Part shown: piece by piece, positions 1-9,342 of the stretch | Layout of the letters: each line of letters starts with the position of its first letter | Numbering within the stretch: the first letter of the stretch is position 1 | NCBI GenBank assembly: GCA_965261255.1 | Contig: CBDHCQ010000004.1 | Coordinates: 1,674,001 to 1,738,000, forward strand | Reading direction: 5' to 3' | DNA from: Bin80 sp965261255 | GTDB taxonomy: Bacteria; Bacteroidota; Rhodothermia; Rhodothermales; Bin80 | DNA length: 64,000 nucleotides | Notes under the pieces: model-generated | The model's database searches: none | Seen by the model: only the letters and a program-made list of their open reading frames with translations | What the model was told of the DNA's origin: nothing | Translations under genes and position numbers: made by a program

Positions 1-2
1 CT

Positions 3-1361
3 TCAGTCAATCCCCAGCTTTTTAGACATTTCTTCTAGCGGTACCCCCTTGGTTTCGGGCATGACAAAAATCACCCATAGGAGTTGCCCAACCATACACA
101 GCGCGTAAAATGCGAAAATATTTGCCCCGGATACTTCGGCAATCATGGGAAATGTAAGGGAGATTATTGCGGCCATAATCCAATGGACAAAGCTACCTAG
201 GCTTTGTCCACGTGCCCGTACGCTATTGGGGAATATCTCACCGAGGAACACCCAAATGACTGCTCCCTGGCCGAACGCATGTGACGCAATGAATACGATA
301 AGACTGACCAGTACTACCGGACCGGTTATTTCGGTATAAAAAGCGACCGCAGTAGCTCCCAGACTCAGGATATAGCCAATAGATCCCACCAACATGAGTT
401 TCTTGCGTCCAAAATTATCAATAACCGAGAGCGCGACCGCCGTTGCAATAAGGTTAACGCAGCCGATGATCACGGCCTGAAGGAGCGCAGAGGTACCGGA
501 GGCCCCCGCCATTTCGAATATTCGGCGGGTATAATAGATCAATGCATTGATCCCTGAGAGCTGATTAAATGCAGCGATTGCTACGGCCAAAAGGATTGGT
601 TTCAGGTATTTGGGCTGGAAGAAGCGCTCAGTCAAATGTTTGCGCGTTTCTGCCAATGATGCCCTTATGGCTGCGAGCTCTTTTACTGCATCGGAGCCCT
701 TACCTCCCATACTAATCAGTACATTTCTGGCTTCGTCATCTCGTCCCTGTGCGACCAGCCATCGTGGACTTCGGGGATTTGTGAACAGTAATGTTGTGAA
801 GGCTAGTGCGGGTACCGCCTCGATTCCGAACATCCATCGCCATTCAATAGCCCCCAATTCAAATGAAGCAATGGTGAAATTCGATAAATAGGCTAACAAA
901 ATGCCAAGTACGATATTGAGCTGCACCAGGGCTACCAGCCTACCCCGCATATTTGCCGGGGCAATTTCTGCCACATACATAGGAGCAACGACAGATGCTC
1001 CTCCAACGCCTAATCCGCCGATTAGACGGAAAAATGCAAACGATCCAGCATCCCAGGCAATCGCGCTCCCGATCGAAGATAGGAGGTATAATCCTCCCAT
1101 GAGCATCAGCATCGGCCGGCGTCCGTAACGGTCGGCGGGTTTCGAGAATATCAATGATCCGATTATTGTACCTATCAATGCACTGGCAACGAGTGTACCA
1201 TGCCAGAAGGCAGGTGTACCAAAAGCTCCACTGAGGCGCTGATAGGTCGGATCATATAAATCCCGAAGTATTCCCTCCGCTCCTGAGATTACTGCCGTAT
1301 CAAAACCAAATAATAAGCCTCCCAAAGCAGCAACCAAGGAAGCCCAGATCACTCTAGACAT
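3..1361 (-). CDS. Sugar-porter family MFS transporter
   Basis: Predicted inner-membrane proton-coupled sugar permease of 452 residues, the usual length for the XylE/GalP/GLUT sugar-porter family, with about twelve hydrophobic segments. Visible family motifs are an N-terminal GGLLFGFDTAVISGAE stretch, the loop motif ADRYGRRP after the second helix, NQLSGINALIYYTRRIF in the seventh helix region, DNFGRKK in the second half, and PETKG near the C-terminus. The ATG at 1361 gives a full N-terminus. The substrate cannot be told from sequence; the neighbouring keto-sugar, lactonase and DUF1080 genes make a sugar or sugar-derived polyol likely. It is divergent from the downstream lipoprotein gene, with about 680 bases between them. 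The stop codon lies right at the window edge, so any gene following it is not visible. Confidence 0.9.
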   Translation of the reverse strand: MSRVIWASLVAALGGLLFGFDTAVISGAEGILRDLYDPTYQRLSGAFGTPAFWHGTLVASALIGTIIGSLIFSKPADRYGRRPMLMLMGGLYLLSSIGSAIAWDAGSFAFFRLIGGLGVGGASVVAPMYVAEIAPANMRGRLVALVQLNIVLGILLAYLSNFTIASFELGAIEWRWMFGIEAVPALAFTTLLFTNPRSPRWLVAQGRDDEARNVLISMGGKGSDAVKELAAIRASLAETRKHLTERFFQPKYLKPILLAVAIAAFNQLSGINALIYYTRRIFEMAGASGTSALLQAVIIGCVNLIATAVALSVIDNFGRKKLMLVGSIGYILSLGATAVAFYTEITGPVVLVSLIVFIASHAFGQGAVIWVFLGEIFPNSVRARGQSLGSFVHWIMAAIISLTFPMIAEVSGANIFAFYALCMVGQLLWVIFVMPETKGVPLEEMSKKLGID

Positions 1362-2043
1362 GGAATCACAAGCCGTTAATAATCGAAATGAAGCGCAAAA
1401 GAGTGTTTTAAGGTAACGATTTACGGTAAATACTCGAGTTTGCAGATCAAGTCTCCTAGCTGCGAACTATTTGGATGAAATTGAGTCTGTTTTGGCGTTT
1501 AGTGCCCGATTTACGGGTAGCAGCATATTGGAGTGAAAAGGCTATACCGATGCCAACTACCCGTCGAGTACGTAGCAAAGTGTAAATGTAGCTGAAGCGT
1601 CTCCTCACACTTGGGCTTGAGGGTCTGCAAGTACTGTACACCGCATCAAACCCTTGCAATAATATCACCTGAACACGAACCATACCGGATAGGTGTGGCA
1701 CCCGAAAACATATGTTCCAGGACCCTTGCTCGAGACTGAACATATGTATTTCTAAATATTTTGAGGAAAAAACATATGCTTAGGATTGTGTCTCCGAGTG
1801 CTACATATGTATGTAACACTGGTGTTTCGCTCGTGCTCAGGGCGATGTGAATTGCTACTGTAGCTATTTGAGTCGATCTCATAGGTAGGTCAAGCGTTGG
1901 AGTAGCGGAGACTGCGTGTTGAGACGAGGCGCATGTGTATCTTGCACACGCTACTCGGGTAAGTATTTCACCTCTGGGGGACGGTTAACCTAATATTGAC
2001 TACCTTAAGTCTATGGTCTCTTGCGCCCATAAAACAGGCTAAC
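1362..2043. other. Long intergenic region between divergent genes
   Basis: About 680 bases without a convincing gene. Short open frames on both strands have no recognisable domain and unlikely composition. The only clear structure is a set of four evenly spaced CATATG palindromes at 1709-1809, listed separately. Promoters for both the MFS gene and the lipoprotein gene must lie here, but I could not assign them reliably. Confidence 0.6.
1708..1810. promoter_or_regulatory. Four phased CATATG palindromes
   Basis: CATATG hexamers start at 1709, 1741, 1773 and 1804, that is 32, 32 and 31 bases apart, or about three helical turns. The first is embedded in the perfect palindrome AACATATGTT and the last in TACATATGTA; the middle two share AACATATG. 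Regular spacing on one DNA face is what cooperative operators for a dimeric regulator look like. Which gene they would control is unknown; both divergent neighbours are possible. Confidence 0.4.
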
Positions 2044-2508
2044 ATGAAGCACTTCCCAATTCTCACATTTATATTGGCAGTGCTGCTCTGGGGATGTATT
2101 ACGACTCCGTTAGGGGTAACCATTACGTCTCGGGCACCCGAGGATACAACCTCTGCACGCCCTGCCCCAATTGAACCCAAACGTGCATGGATTTTTGTGG
2201 AGGGTTCTCAACAAGGTAGCACGCCTGCTACCGTCCGCATCCGGCGCAGCTTCGAGATAACAAACGTCTCACTGCACATTGGACAAACATTTGAGGAAGT
2301 GCGCCGCTACGAAATAGAACGCAGTGTCACGTCCAATCGAATTATGCAGAACTATACCTTTCAGGGTGCATATGATGGCGGCACACTCACATTCAATTCT
2401 ACCGAGCTCTCCCAGGATAGAAAGGGGCGCTATATTATTCCCTACTATGCCAATCCCATCCAAATAATTGATCACGAGTACGACCTGATATTGATTTTAA
2501 CCGAATAA
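2044..2508 (+). CDS. Small lipoprotein of unknown function
   Basis: 154 residues from the ATG at 2044, which I prefer to an earlier in-frame ATG at 1996 because it starts directly on a signal peptide (MKHFPILTFILAVLLWGC) with an LLWGC lipobox. The first Cys would be lipidated, placing the protein on the outer or inner membrane facing the periplasm. After a Pro/Ala-rich linker comes a region containing the PEGA-like phrase WIFVEGSQQGSTPATVRIRR, followed by a probable beta-rich domain. No named family is recognised with certainty. The stop is one base before the creatininase start, so the two are probably co-transcribed and translationally coupled. Confidence 0.7.
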   Translation: MKHFPILTFILAVLLWGCITTPLGVTITSRAPEDTTSARPAPIEPKRAWIFVEGSQQGSTPATVRIRRSFEITNVSLHIGQTFEEVRRYEIERSVTSNRIMQNYTFQGAYDGGTLTFNSTELSQDRKGRYIIPYYANPIQIIDHEYDLILILTE

Positions 2509-2509
2509 C

Positions 2510-3283
2510 GTGAGCATTCGACCATACGTACTTACCGAGACCAACTGGAAATCGGTCAGTGAAACTGATTTTGGGACGGCAGTATTACCTTGGGGAGCTA
2601 TCGAAGCACATAACACCCACCTCCCCTATGGTACCGACAATATTCAACTGGATCGGATTGCAGCCGATGCCTGCGCCGTGGCATGGGAACGGGGTGCCCG
2701 TGTCATAGCATTGCCAACGGTACCGTACGGCGTCAACACAGGACAATCTGACATAACGTTAGATCTGAATATGATGCCCAGCACACAGCAGGCGCTACTG
2801 GGAGATATCGCGCAGGCACTTGAAGGCCAGAACATTCTGAAGTTGGTTGTCCTGAACGGACATGGCGGTAACAACTTTCGGCAAATGATCCGTGAGGTCG
2901 GATTTCATTGCTCAAAACTTTTTATCTGTGAGATCAACTGGTTCAAGGTACTTGATGCACAACTTTACTTCGAGGATCCTGGGGATCATGCCGGAGAATT
3001 GGAAACTAGCCTAATACTTGAAATAGCCCCGCAACTCGCCCTGCCGCTTGATCAGGCAGGTTCAGGTGCTGCACGCCCTTGGGCAATTGCAGGATTGAAT
3101 GAGGGCTGGGCCTGGGCAGAGCGACGCTGGAGTGAGGTTACAGAAGATACAGGAGTTGGTGACCCCCGGGCGGCGTCAAAGGCTAAGGGAAGATTGTTTC
3201 TGGATGCTGTAACGCAAAAAATAGGCCACTTTTTGGCCGAACTGGATTCTACTCCGATTAACGCAATTTACAAACGGCAGTGA
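2510..3283 (+). CDS. Creatininase-family amidohydrolase
   Basis: 257 residues, the usual length for the creatininase/creatinine amidohydrolase family, metal-dependent cyclic-amide hydrolases that also include MftE and enzymes acting on formamide groups in cofactor synthesis. Metal-site motifs are visible: WGAIEAHNTHLPYGTD near residues 28-43, NGHGGNN around residue 115-121, and DHAGELETS around residue 158-166. The start is a GTG at 2510, directly after the lipoprotein stop. It lacks a signal peptide and so acts in the cytoplasm. The true substrate is not evident; creatinine itself is unlikely given the sugar-catabolic surroundings. Confidence 0.85.
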   Translation: MSIRPYVLTETNWKSVSETDFGTAVLPWGAIEAHNTHLPYGTDNIQLDRIAADACAVAWERGARVIALPTVPYGVNTGQSDITLDLNMMPSTQQALLGDIAQALEGQNILKLVVLNGHGGNNFRQMIREVGFHCSKLFICEINWFKVLDAQLYFEDPGDHAGELETSLILEIAPQLALPLDQAGSGAARPWAIAGLNEGWAWAERRWSEVTEDTGVGDPRAASKAKGRLFLDAVTQKIGHFLAELDSTPINAIYKRQ

Positions 3284-3326
3284 CGCTGCCAACAGGGATA
3301 CTAACAAAGCTGAAGTCTTTAGATAC

Positions 3327-4115
3327 ATGAATCGATTAATAGGCGCTCTGTGCTGGTGGATTATAATCGGATTTTCCCCATTAGTACAGGCGCAGGATCA
3401 GGCAGGAGCTTACCTGCAGAACATTGACCAGTTGCTCACTCAGGCACATACGGCCAGTCAGAATGCTGAGCAGGCCACTTCAGTCCGAGAACTGAAAATG
3501 TACACTGATACCGTATTTGAGACGATCTGGGGTGCCTCCTCAGGACTGCTCTCAAACACCGGGGCAGCTCTGGCATACGGCTGGAAAACAAGATGGCAAA
3601 CCGACGGTACTGAATTTGACGAGGCCCATGTTGAGCGCCACGGTTCGGATAAGCCCGTGATCTCGGATCCAGAAAAACTTGGCATCATGGGCCAAGGACG
3701 AGCCATCGTAAAGATGCTCGTACCCCGTCTGGAAGAATCCCATGCAGATCATGTACTCGCTTCCCTGAGTAATGTTATCGGATGGATGCGCCTCAGCGAT
3801 GGAGTAACAAAGGGGGAGCGTCAACCTCGAATTGATCTAACACATGTTTGGGATGCCCCTACCCGCTTCTGGAATACTACCGCAGATACCGGCTGGTTGG
3901 GAGAAGTACATGCCCAGGCAATCAACATTCTCAAAACGGAGTACGGGGAGGACCTTGCCATGGCCCAGGAACATGCCAACGCCATGACTGCATTATTGGA
4001 AAAATGCAGGTCAGGCAATGATGAAAATGGCGATGGTGCAGTCGCACCGATCATGATGGAGGGTGGCCTAGATACAGCGATTCAGCACGCAGGATATTTG
4101 GGAATCATTAATTGA
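3327..4115 (+). CDS. Hypothetical secreted protein
   Basis: 262 residues with a typical signal peptide (MNRLIGALCWWIIIGFSPLVQAQ, cleavage after QAQ). The mature part is probably mostly helical, with a conserved-looking stretch ETIWGASSGLLS and a Cys near the C-terminus. I do not recognise a family. It sits 43 bases after the creatininase gene and nine before the large DUF1080/ThuA fusion, so it is likely part of the same operon and acts in the periplasm. One guess is a partner of the neighbouring dehydrogenases, but nothing in the sequence proves it. Confidence 0.7.
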   Translation: MNRLIGALCWWIIIGFSPLVQAQDQAGAYLQNIDQLLTQAHTASQNAEQATSVRELKMYTDTVFETIWGASSGLLSNTGAALAYGWKTRWQTDGTEFDEAHVERHGSDKPVISDPEKLGIMGQGRAIVKMLVPRLEESHADHVLASLSNVIGWMRLSDGVTKGERQPRIDLTHVWDAPTRFWNTTADTGWLGEVHAQAINILKTEYGEDLAMAQEHANAMTALLEKCRSGNDENGDGAVAPIMMEGGLDTAIQHAGYLGIIN

Positions 4116-4124
4116 GAGAATACG

Positions 4125-7100
4125 ATGAACAAAGTAATCGCCAGAATCACATATATAGCGTGCGCGGGCATTCTCCTTGGTCTCAATCCTTTGGGGAACC
4201 AATCATCCGCCCAAGCGCAATGGAAGACACTCTTTGATGGCTCGTCTTTGGATGGATGGTATCAGGCCGGACCAGGTCAGTTTGTGCTGGAGCCTGATGG
4301 GTCTATGATCAGCGAAGGCGGGATGGGCCTCTTCTATTACAGTGAGGAATCGTTTCGTGATTTTGAATTGGAGCTGGAATGGAAGTCAAACAAGACAACA
4401 GCAAACAGTGGGGTGTTCGTTCGATTTCCAGAAACCGATGATCCATGGGTAGCCGTTGACGAAGGCTATGAAATCCAGATTGACGACAGTCGAGACCCCG
4501 ACCACAAGACAGGCAGCATTTTTGCAATAAGCAAAGCATTCCGCTCGAGTCCACTTCCGGCAGGCGAATGGAATAAATTCCGTATTCGCGTAACGGGACA
4601 GCGGTACGAAGTATGGCATAATGATGTTAAGGTCAATGACTACATGGGGAACCGTGGACGGGAAGGCTTTATCGGGCTTCAGAATCATGACAACGATTCA
4701 CGTGTGGCATTCAGGAACGTAAAGGTCCGTCCTATTGAAGGGGCTATCCACGAGTCTCTGGCTGACCTTCTGGCAACATCTGAGGCATATGAGCCGATTC
4801 GGGTGCTGATGTTAACAGCCACCCATGGTTTTAGACATGGCGCTGCAATTGAGGCTCAGAAGGAGGTCATGATGGCATTAAGCCAAACCACAGAGCTTCA
4901 GGTGGATACGACCGAGGATGTCAGCATGCTGCGTCAGGAAATACTGGATAATTATGATGTGCTGTTCCTGGCAAACTCGACACTCCGTATTCCGCGTCCA
5001 GAGGGAGCCCCGGAACCGGAACCAACCGCGACCATGGCTGAGGGCACACTGGCAAATTTCGACCTCAAGCTCATGGTGCCGGACAACGAGATCCAGGGCA
5101 AGGTTGCCATTAGTGAGGCCCCAGATTCGCTCATCGGGATGGTCAAGTTCAACATATTTCCCGATCCGGCAAATTTATTCGGCGTTTGGCTAGATACAGA
5201 TTCTCTCTCATTCATGTGGGATACCGGGGGCATGGGGGTAGCAACCGCTATGCTTGATATAGACGGGGATTCGTTGAGCGGACTGATGTCTCTGGGAGAA
5301 ATGCAGGTACCACTTTCAGGTACACCTAGCGAACCTGAACCCATCGATTATGCCATTACAATCACTACCCCACAGGCTCCCCTGGGTGCTCTGTTGACGC
5401 TCGGAGGAGCTTCAAGCACGATTGCTTTCCCGGATGGCACACTGCCTGTAAATGATCTCCTGCTCGCGGGAGATTCCGTTATGTTTCACTTTAACGTTGA
5501 ACAGTTCGGGGATTTCTATGCCGAAGGGATTATTGAGGGTAATAGCATCCGTGGTGCACTTAGGAGTGATTTTGGCGAGTTGCCCTTTGAGGGATCCAGG
5601 CAAGTAGGTGAACCAGAACATGAAGGCGAAACCCTTGAGCCTGCACAGCTTGAAGCCATCCTGTCGTTCCTGGCCCAAGGAAAGGGAATTGCGATAGCAC
5701 ACGCTGGGCTTGATGCACTTTATAATTCTCCGGAATACCGCGAAATGGTTGGAGGGGGCCTGTTTGAAAGCCATCCCTGGACACAAAGCGTTCGTATTAC
5801 GGTGGAAGATCCAAATACACCTGCCACACGCCATCTGAGAGAAGATCTATGGGTGCATGAAGAGATTTATGTACTTGATGTCAATCCTCGCTGGAATGCA
5901 CGGGTTCTTCTGTCTCTGGATACTGAAACCGTTGAATTGACGGAAGCATCTGCAGGTAGAGAGGGAAATGATTACCCCATAAGCTGGATTCGCATGCACA
6001 ATGGTGGTCGTGTGTTTGCCACAGGACTCGGACACTTTGCGGATACCTGGCGAACACCGGCATTTCTGGAGCATGTTGTTCAGGGCCTACGTATGGTGGC
6101 GGGGCGTACAGAAGCAAATTTTTCAGGACACCGGGTAAAGGAAGTCATTGCCGACAATGTTTGGCCGGACGATATCGCTGTAGATGAACACGGTGATGTA
6201 TGGATTGCCGAGCTTCGAGGCAAAGTGCATCATTATGACGCACAAAACGGCGAGGTAAGACAGATTGCCCATTTACAAACGACAGATCCAACGAACGTAG
6301 AACACGGTTTGTATGGGATCGAAGTAGATCCGGGTTTTTACAAAGGATCACCGTATGTATACATCTACTATGCTGAGCCCCACACTTTCATCAACACTCT
6401 CTCACGATTCGTCTACGAGAACGGCCAAATAGACCTTGGATCTGAGCATGTTCTCCTTCGCGTACCGACAGAACCACAATGCTGCCATCAAGGGGGTGAT
6501 ATTGAATGGGGACCCGACTCTACGCTATACCTATCAACCGGAGATACCGGTATGTCTGAGGTGCGTCCTGGGTGGAAGATGTCAGAAGAGCAGATAGCTG
6601 CATTTATTGACACACACGCACTGAAAGACTACCATTGGGCACGTCTGGTGGATTCTGAGCGATCCGCACAGAATCTACAGGATCTGCGCGGAAAAATCTT
6701 GAGAATCAACAGGAATGGAACGATTCCGCAAGACAATCCTTTTTACGGCAAACCAGGTGTACGCTGGGAGATTTATGCATATGGCTTACGTAACCCTTAC
6801 CGCTTCAAGTTAGACCATGAAACCGGTGCACTTTACATCGGTGTGGTAGGGCCTGATGCTTCCTTTGACTATGATGAGTATAATATTTCTGCCAATGGAG
6901 GCGAAAATTTCGGGTGGCCACGTACACTTGGAAAGCTCTTCTATAATGAGTGGACACCAGAATTGATACCTGATTTCGTGCCTCCCTTCTGGGAGTACAC
7001 CTACGAACATGGTGGCCGTTCAGCCACCGTTGGACCGATCTACCGCTCCACCGGCCAATATGCCTTTGGTGAAAATTTCCAAAACAAAATATTTGTGTTT

Positions 7101-7625
7101 GATTGGGCCAGACGCTGGATTAAATATGGAGAACTCATTGATGGAACATTTGAGAGTGATCAGGAGGAGGATGTGCGCATTGATGTTCCAAGTATTCAGA
7201 TGCCGGCAAAGCGCTTGGTCAACATTAAAACATTCGATACACTGCAGGGTACCTCCCCCATCTCCATGGAGTTGGGACCGGACGGAAGCATATACGTAGC
7301 GGAATTTGATGGCTTCTGGGATGCTGGTCCAGATGCAAAAGTAACACGTTACCGATGGATTGAGGAGAATCGCCCTCCACTTGGTGAAGTAGAAATACGG
7401 ACCGATTCCAACCAGACCAGACTGTTATATTTCGATGGGATAGGCATCATTGATCCCGACGGAGATGCTCTTGAATACCACTGGTCCTTTGGAGATGGCA
7501 ACGAGGCAAAGGCACAATACGTATCACATACGTATGACGCCCCTGGTGAGTACCACATCGTGTTAGAGGTTACAGACATTCATGGTGCTTCCAGCGTGAT
7601 GAAGTGGGATTGGAAGGTTGAATAG
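4125..7625 (+). CDS. DUF1080-ThuA-sorbosone dehydrogenase-PKD fusion
   Basis: A secreted 1166-residue multidomain protein; the signal peptide ends near SSAQAQ. Domains in order: DUF1080 (3-keto-disaccharide hydrolase type, about 33-205, starting WKTLFDGSSLDGW); ThuA-like trehalose-utilisation domain (about 223-665, beginning IRVLMLTATHGFRHG) that is interrupted at about 301-503 by two beta-rich modules; a glucose/sorbosone dehydrogenase PQQ-type propeller (about 667-1070, with a Cys pair in QCCHQGGDIEWGPD and YGLRNPYRFK); and a PKD domain (about 1083-1166, WSFGDGNEAKAQYVSHTY). Known members of these families act on 3-keto-glycosides and aldoses in the periplasm. The next gene encodes a cytochrome c, a plausible electron acceptor. 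ThuA plus dehydrogenase plus PKD fusions are known in Bacteroidota and Planctomycetes; the split ThuA is the odd part. Confidence 0.85.
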   Translation: MNKVIARITYIACAGILLGLNPLGNQSSAQAQWKTLFDGSSLDGWYQAGPGQFVLEPDGSMISEGGMGLFYYSEESFRDFELELEWKSNKTTANSGVFVRFPETDDPWVAVDEGYEIQIDDSRDPDHKTGSIFAISKAFRSSPLPAGEWNKFRIRVTGQRYEVWHNDVKVNDYMGNRGREGFIGLQNHDNDSRVAFRNVKVRPIEGAIHESLADLLATSEAYEPIRVLMLTATHGFRHGAAIEAQKEVMMALSQTTELQVDTTEDVSMLRQEILDNYDVLFLANSTLRIPRPEGAPEPEPTATMAEGTLANFDLKLMVPDNEIQGKVAISEAPDSLIGMVKFNIFPDPANLFGVWLDTDSLSFMWDTGGMGVATAMLDIDGDSLSGLMSLGEMQVPLSGTPSEPEPIDYAITITTPQAPLGALLTLGGASSTIAFPDGTLPVNDLLLAGDSVMFHFNVEQFGDFYAEGIIEGNSIRGALRSDFGELPFEGSRQVGEPEHEGETLEPAQLEAILSFLAQGKGIAIAHAGLDALYNSPEYREMVGGGLFESHPWTQSVRITVEDPNTPATRHLREDLWVHEEIYVLDVNPRWNARVLLSLDTETVELTEASAGREGNDYPISWIRMHNGGRVFATGLGHFADTWRTPAFLEHVVQGLRMVAGRTEANFSGHRVKEVIADNVWPDDIAVDEHGDVWIAELRGKVHHYDAQNGEVRQIAHLQTTDPTNVEHGLYGIEVDPGFYKGSPYVYIYYAEPHTFINTLSRFVYENGQIDLGSEHVLLRVPTEPQCCHQGGDIEWGPDSTLYLSTGDTGMSEVRPGWKMSEEQIAAFIDTHALKDYHWARLVDSERSAQNLQDLRGKILRINRNGTIPQDNPFYGKPGVRWEIYAYGLRNPYRFKLDHETGALYIGVVGPDASFDYDEYNISANGGENFGWPRTLGKLFYNEWTPELIPDFVPPFWEYTYEHGGRSATVGPIYRSTGQYAFGENFQNKIFVFDWARRWIKYGELIDGTFESDQEEDVRIDVPSIQMPAKRLVNIKTFDTLQGTSPISMELGPDGSIYVAEFDGFWDAGPDAKVTRYRWIEENRPPLGEVEIRTDSNQTRLLYFDGIGIIDPDGDALEYHWSFGDGNEAKAQYVSHTYDAPGEYHIVLEVTDIHGASSVMKWDWKVE

Positions 7626-7649
7626 CGCTCATACTACTGTACAGTGTTC

Positions 7650-8177
7650 ATGAATTTCAAGAAAGTAATTCGTTTCTTCGGTATTGCAGCTCTGCTCTCT
7701 GGATTGATAGTAAATACAAGTGCAGCGCAGGGCTCTTCCAGCGTGGATGGGGAACAACTCTACCTCAGTCGCTGCATGTCTTGTCATCAAGTTGATGGCA
7801 ATGGTATCTCGGGCGTATTTCCTCCATTGAACGAGATTGACTGGGTTACAGGGGATAAGGGTCGACTGATTCGAATCACACTGGATGGTGCTGTTGGGGA
7901 ATACGAGATCGGGGGTGTGATTTACAGTGGCGCCATGCCGCCTTGGAAAAGTTTTCTGAATGATCAAGAGATGGCTGCCCTGCTTACATACATTCGGAAT
8001 GCATGGGATAATGATGCTTCGAGAGTCACCGAAGATGAGGTTCGTCTCGTACGAGAGGCCAGTAAAGGCAGAAATCAAGCCTGGACGGCCGAAGAATTGG
8101 CAGATGAGGCCAACCAGGGTATTCCGGGTTCTTTCGGATTCCTACTGACTCCACGCGATACAACAAAATCAAATTGA
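7650..8177 (+). CDS. Periplasmic mono-haem cytochrome c
   Basis: 175 residues from the ATG at 7650; an in-frame GTG six bases earlier is also possible. A signal peptide ends at NTSAAQ. The haem site is CMSCH in LYLSRCMSCHQVDGNGISGVFPPL, and a later Met in GAMPPWKSFLNDQEMAALLTYIRNAW is the probable axial ligand, the classical class I layout. It probably carries electrons from the dehydrogenase domain of the gene just upstream (24 bases away) towards a terminal oxidase. A C-terminal tail of about 60 residues beyond the cytochrome fold has no known role. Confidence 0.88.
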   Translation: MNFKKVIRFFGIAALLSGLIVNTSAAQGSSSVDGEQLYLSRCMSCHQVDGNGISGVFPPLNEIDWVTGDKGRLIRITLDGAVGEYEIGGVIYSGAMPPWKSFLNDQEMAALLTYIRNAWDNDASRVTEDEVRLVREASKGRNQAWTAEELADEANQGIPGSFGFLLTPRDTTKSN

Positions 8178-8190
8178 GGAACATCCTAAC

Positions 8191-9186
8191 ATGCTTCGGC
8201 CACTTATTCTTTTGCTGTGTTTGGCAATATGCCAAGCACCTGTTACTTTTGGGCAACAACTGATTGGATCAGTTGAGGTGCATGATGAAGTTTTAACTTC
8301 ACTGATAGATCCAGATGCGCAATTAGAGGTCCTCGCCGAAGGATTTGAGTGGTCAGAAGGGCCCGTTTGGGTGAGTGATGGTGAGTTTTTACTCTTTTCT
8401 GACCTCTGGACTAATCGTATCTACCGCTGGCAGGAGGGAGACACAGCCGAGGTATTCCTGGAGCCATCCGGGTATACAGGTCCGCCCAGAGAGGGACGCG
8501 TCGGTGGATCGAATGGGCTAACACTAGATTCCGATGGTCGTTTGGTTTTGGTACAGCACAGCGATCGCCGTGTTGCGCGATTGAGTGGTTCTCTGACAGA
8601 TCCCGAGCCCGTGTACGATACAATCACCGAACTGTATGAGGGTAAACGATACAACAGCCCCAACGACCTAGTCTATCATTCGAACGGGACGTTGTATTTC
8701 ACGGATCCGCCCTACGGGCAAGACAAAGAGCTGGATTTTCAAGGTATATACAGCATTACACCTGAGGGGACCGTTAGATTGCTTGAATCGGGGATGAGTC
8801 GACCAAATGGATTAGCTTTTTCACCAGATGAGAGCATCCTTTATGTCGCAAATTCGGACCCAGAGCATCTGGTCTTGATGGCTTATGATGTTTTACCCGA
8901 TGGTGGGCTAGACAACGGACGCATCTTTTTCGACGGCACGGATCTCATGGAAGAAGGATTGCAGGGATTTCATGATGGCTTAAAGGTAGACCAGGACGGC
9001 AACATATTTACGACGGGCCAAGGAGGAGTTTTAGTCCTAAACCCGGAGGGCGTCCATCTTGGCACCATCATTACGACCCAGCGCACAGCCAATTGTGCTT
9101 TCGGAGATGATGGCAGTACGCTCTATATTACGGCTCATGGCCTTCTATTACGGATCCCACTGTTGACGAGAGGAACTACTCCCTAA
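8191..9186 (+). CDS. SMP-30/gluconolactonase family protein (copy 1)
   Basis: 331 residues with an N-terminal signal (MLRPLILLLCLAICQAPVTFGQQ), so exported. A six-bladed propeller of the SMP-30/gluconolaconase/LRE type is indicated by EGFEWSEGPVWVSDG, GSNGLTLDSDGRL, YNSPNDLVYHSNGTLYFTDPPYG, MSRPNGLAFSPDESILYVANSDP and FHDGLKVDQDGNIF; the Glu, Asn and Asp in these motifs match the calcium site of the family. The expected reaction is opening of aldonolactones made by the sugar dehydrogenases nearby. A close paralogue follows 156 bases downstream. Confidence 0.88.
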   Translation: MLRPLILLLCLAICQAPVTFGQQLIGSVEVHDEVLTSLIDPDAQLEVLAEGFEWSEGPVWVSDGEFLLFSDLWTNRIYRWQEGDTAEVFLEPSGYTGPPREGRVGGSNGLTLDSDGRLVLVQHSDRRVARLSGSLTDPEPVYDTITELYEGKRYNSPNDLVYHSNGTLYFTDPPYGQDKELDFQGIYSITPEGTVRLLESGMSRPNGLAFSPDESILYVANSDPEHLVLMAYDVLPDGGLDNGRIFFDGTDLMEEGLQGFHDGLKVDQDGNIFTTGQGGVLVLNPEGVHLGTIITTQRTANCAFGDDGSTLYITAHGLLLRIPLLTRGTTP

Positions 9187-9342
9187 CTTATTTCAGATTC
9201 AAAATTGGGGAGCCACTCTTTAGTGAGCGACTCAGACAATCTTGAATTGTCAACTCGCGAATGCAATGCGGAGGACAGAAAGCCCATAGCCGTCCAGGAT
9301 CGATCTCCGAGGATATAATTATCCAGAAAAAACAGATTCCAA

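Noticed and set aside
1456..1743. A 95-codon minus-strand frame in the first intergenic region
   Set aside because: Composition is unlike a protein and there is no domain; it overlaps the CATATG repeats.
1708..1810. CATATG repeats as a short CRISPR array
   Set aside because: Only 8 to 10 bases are conserved per unit and no cas genes are nearby; operators fit better.
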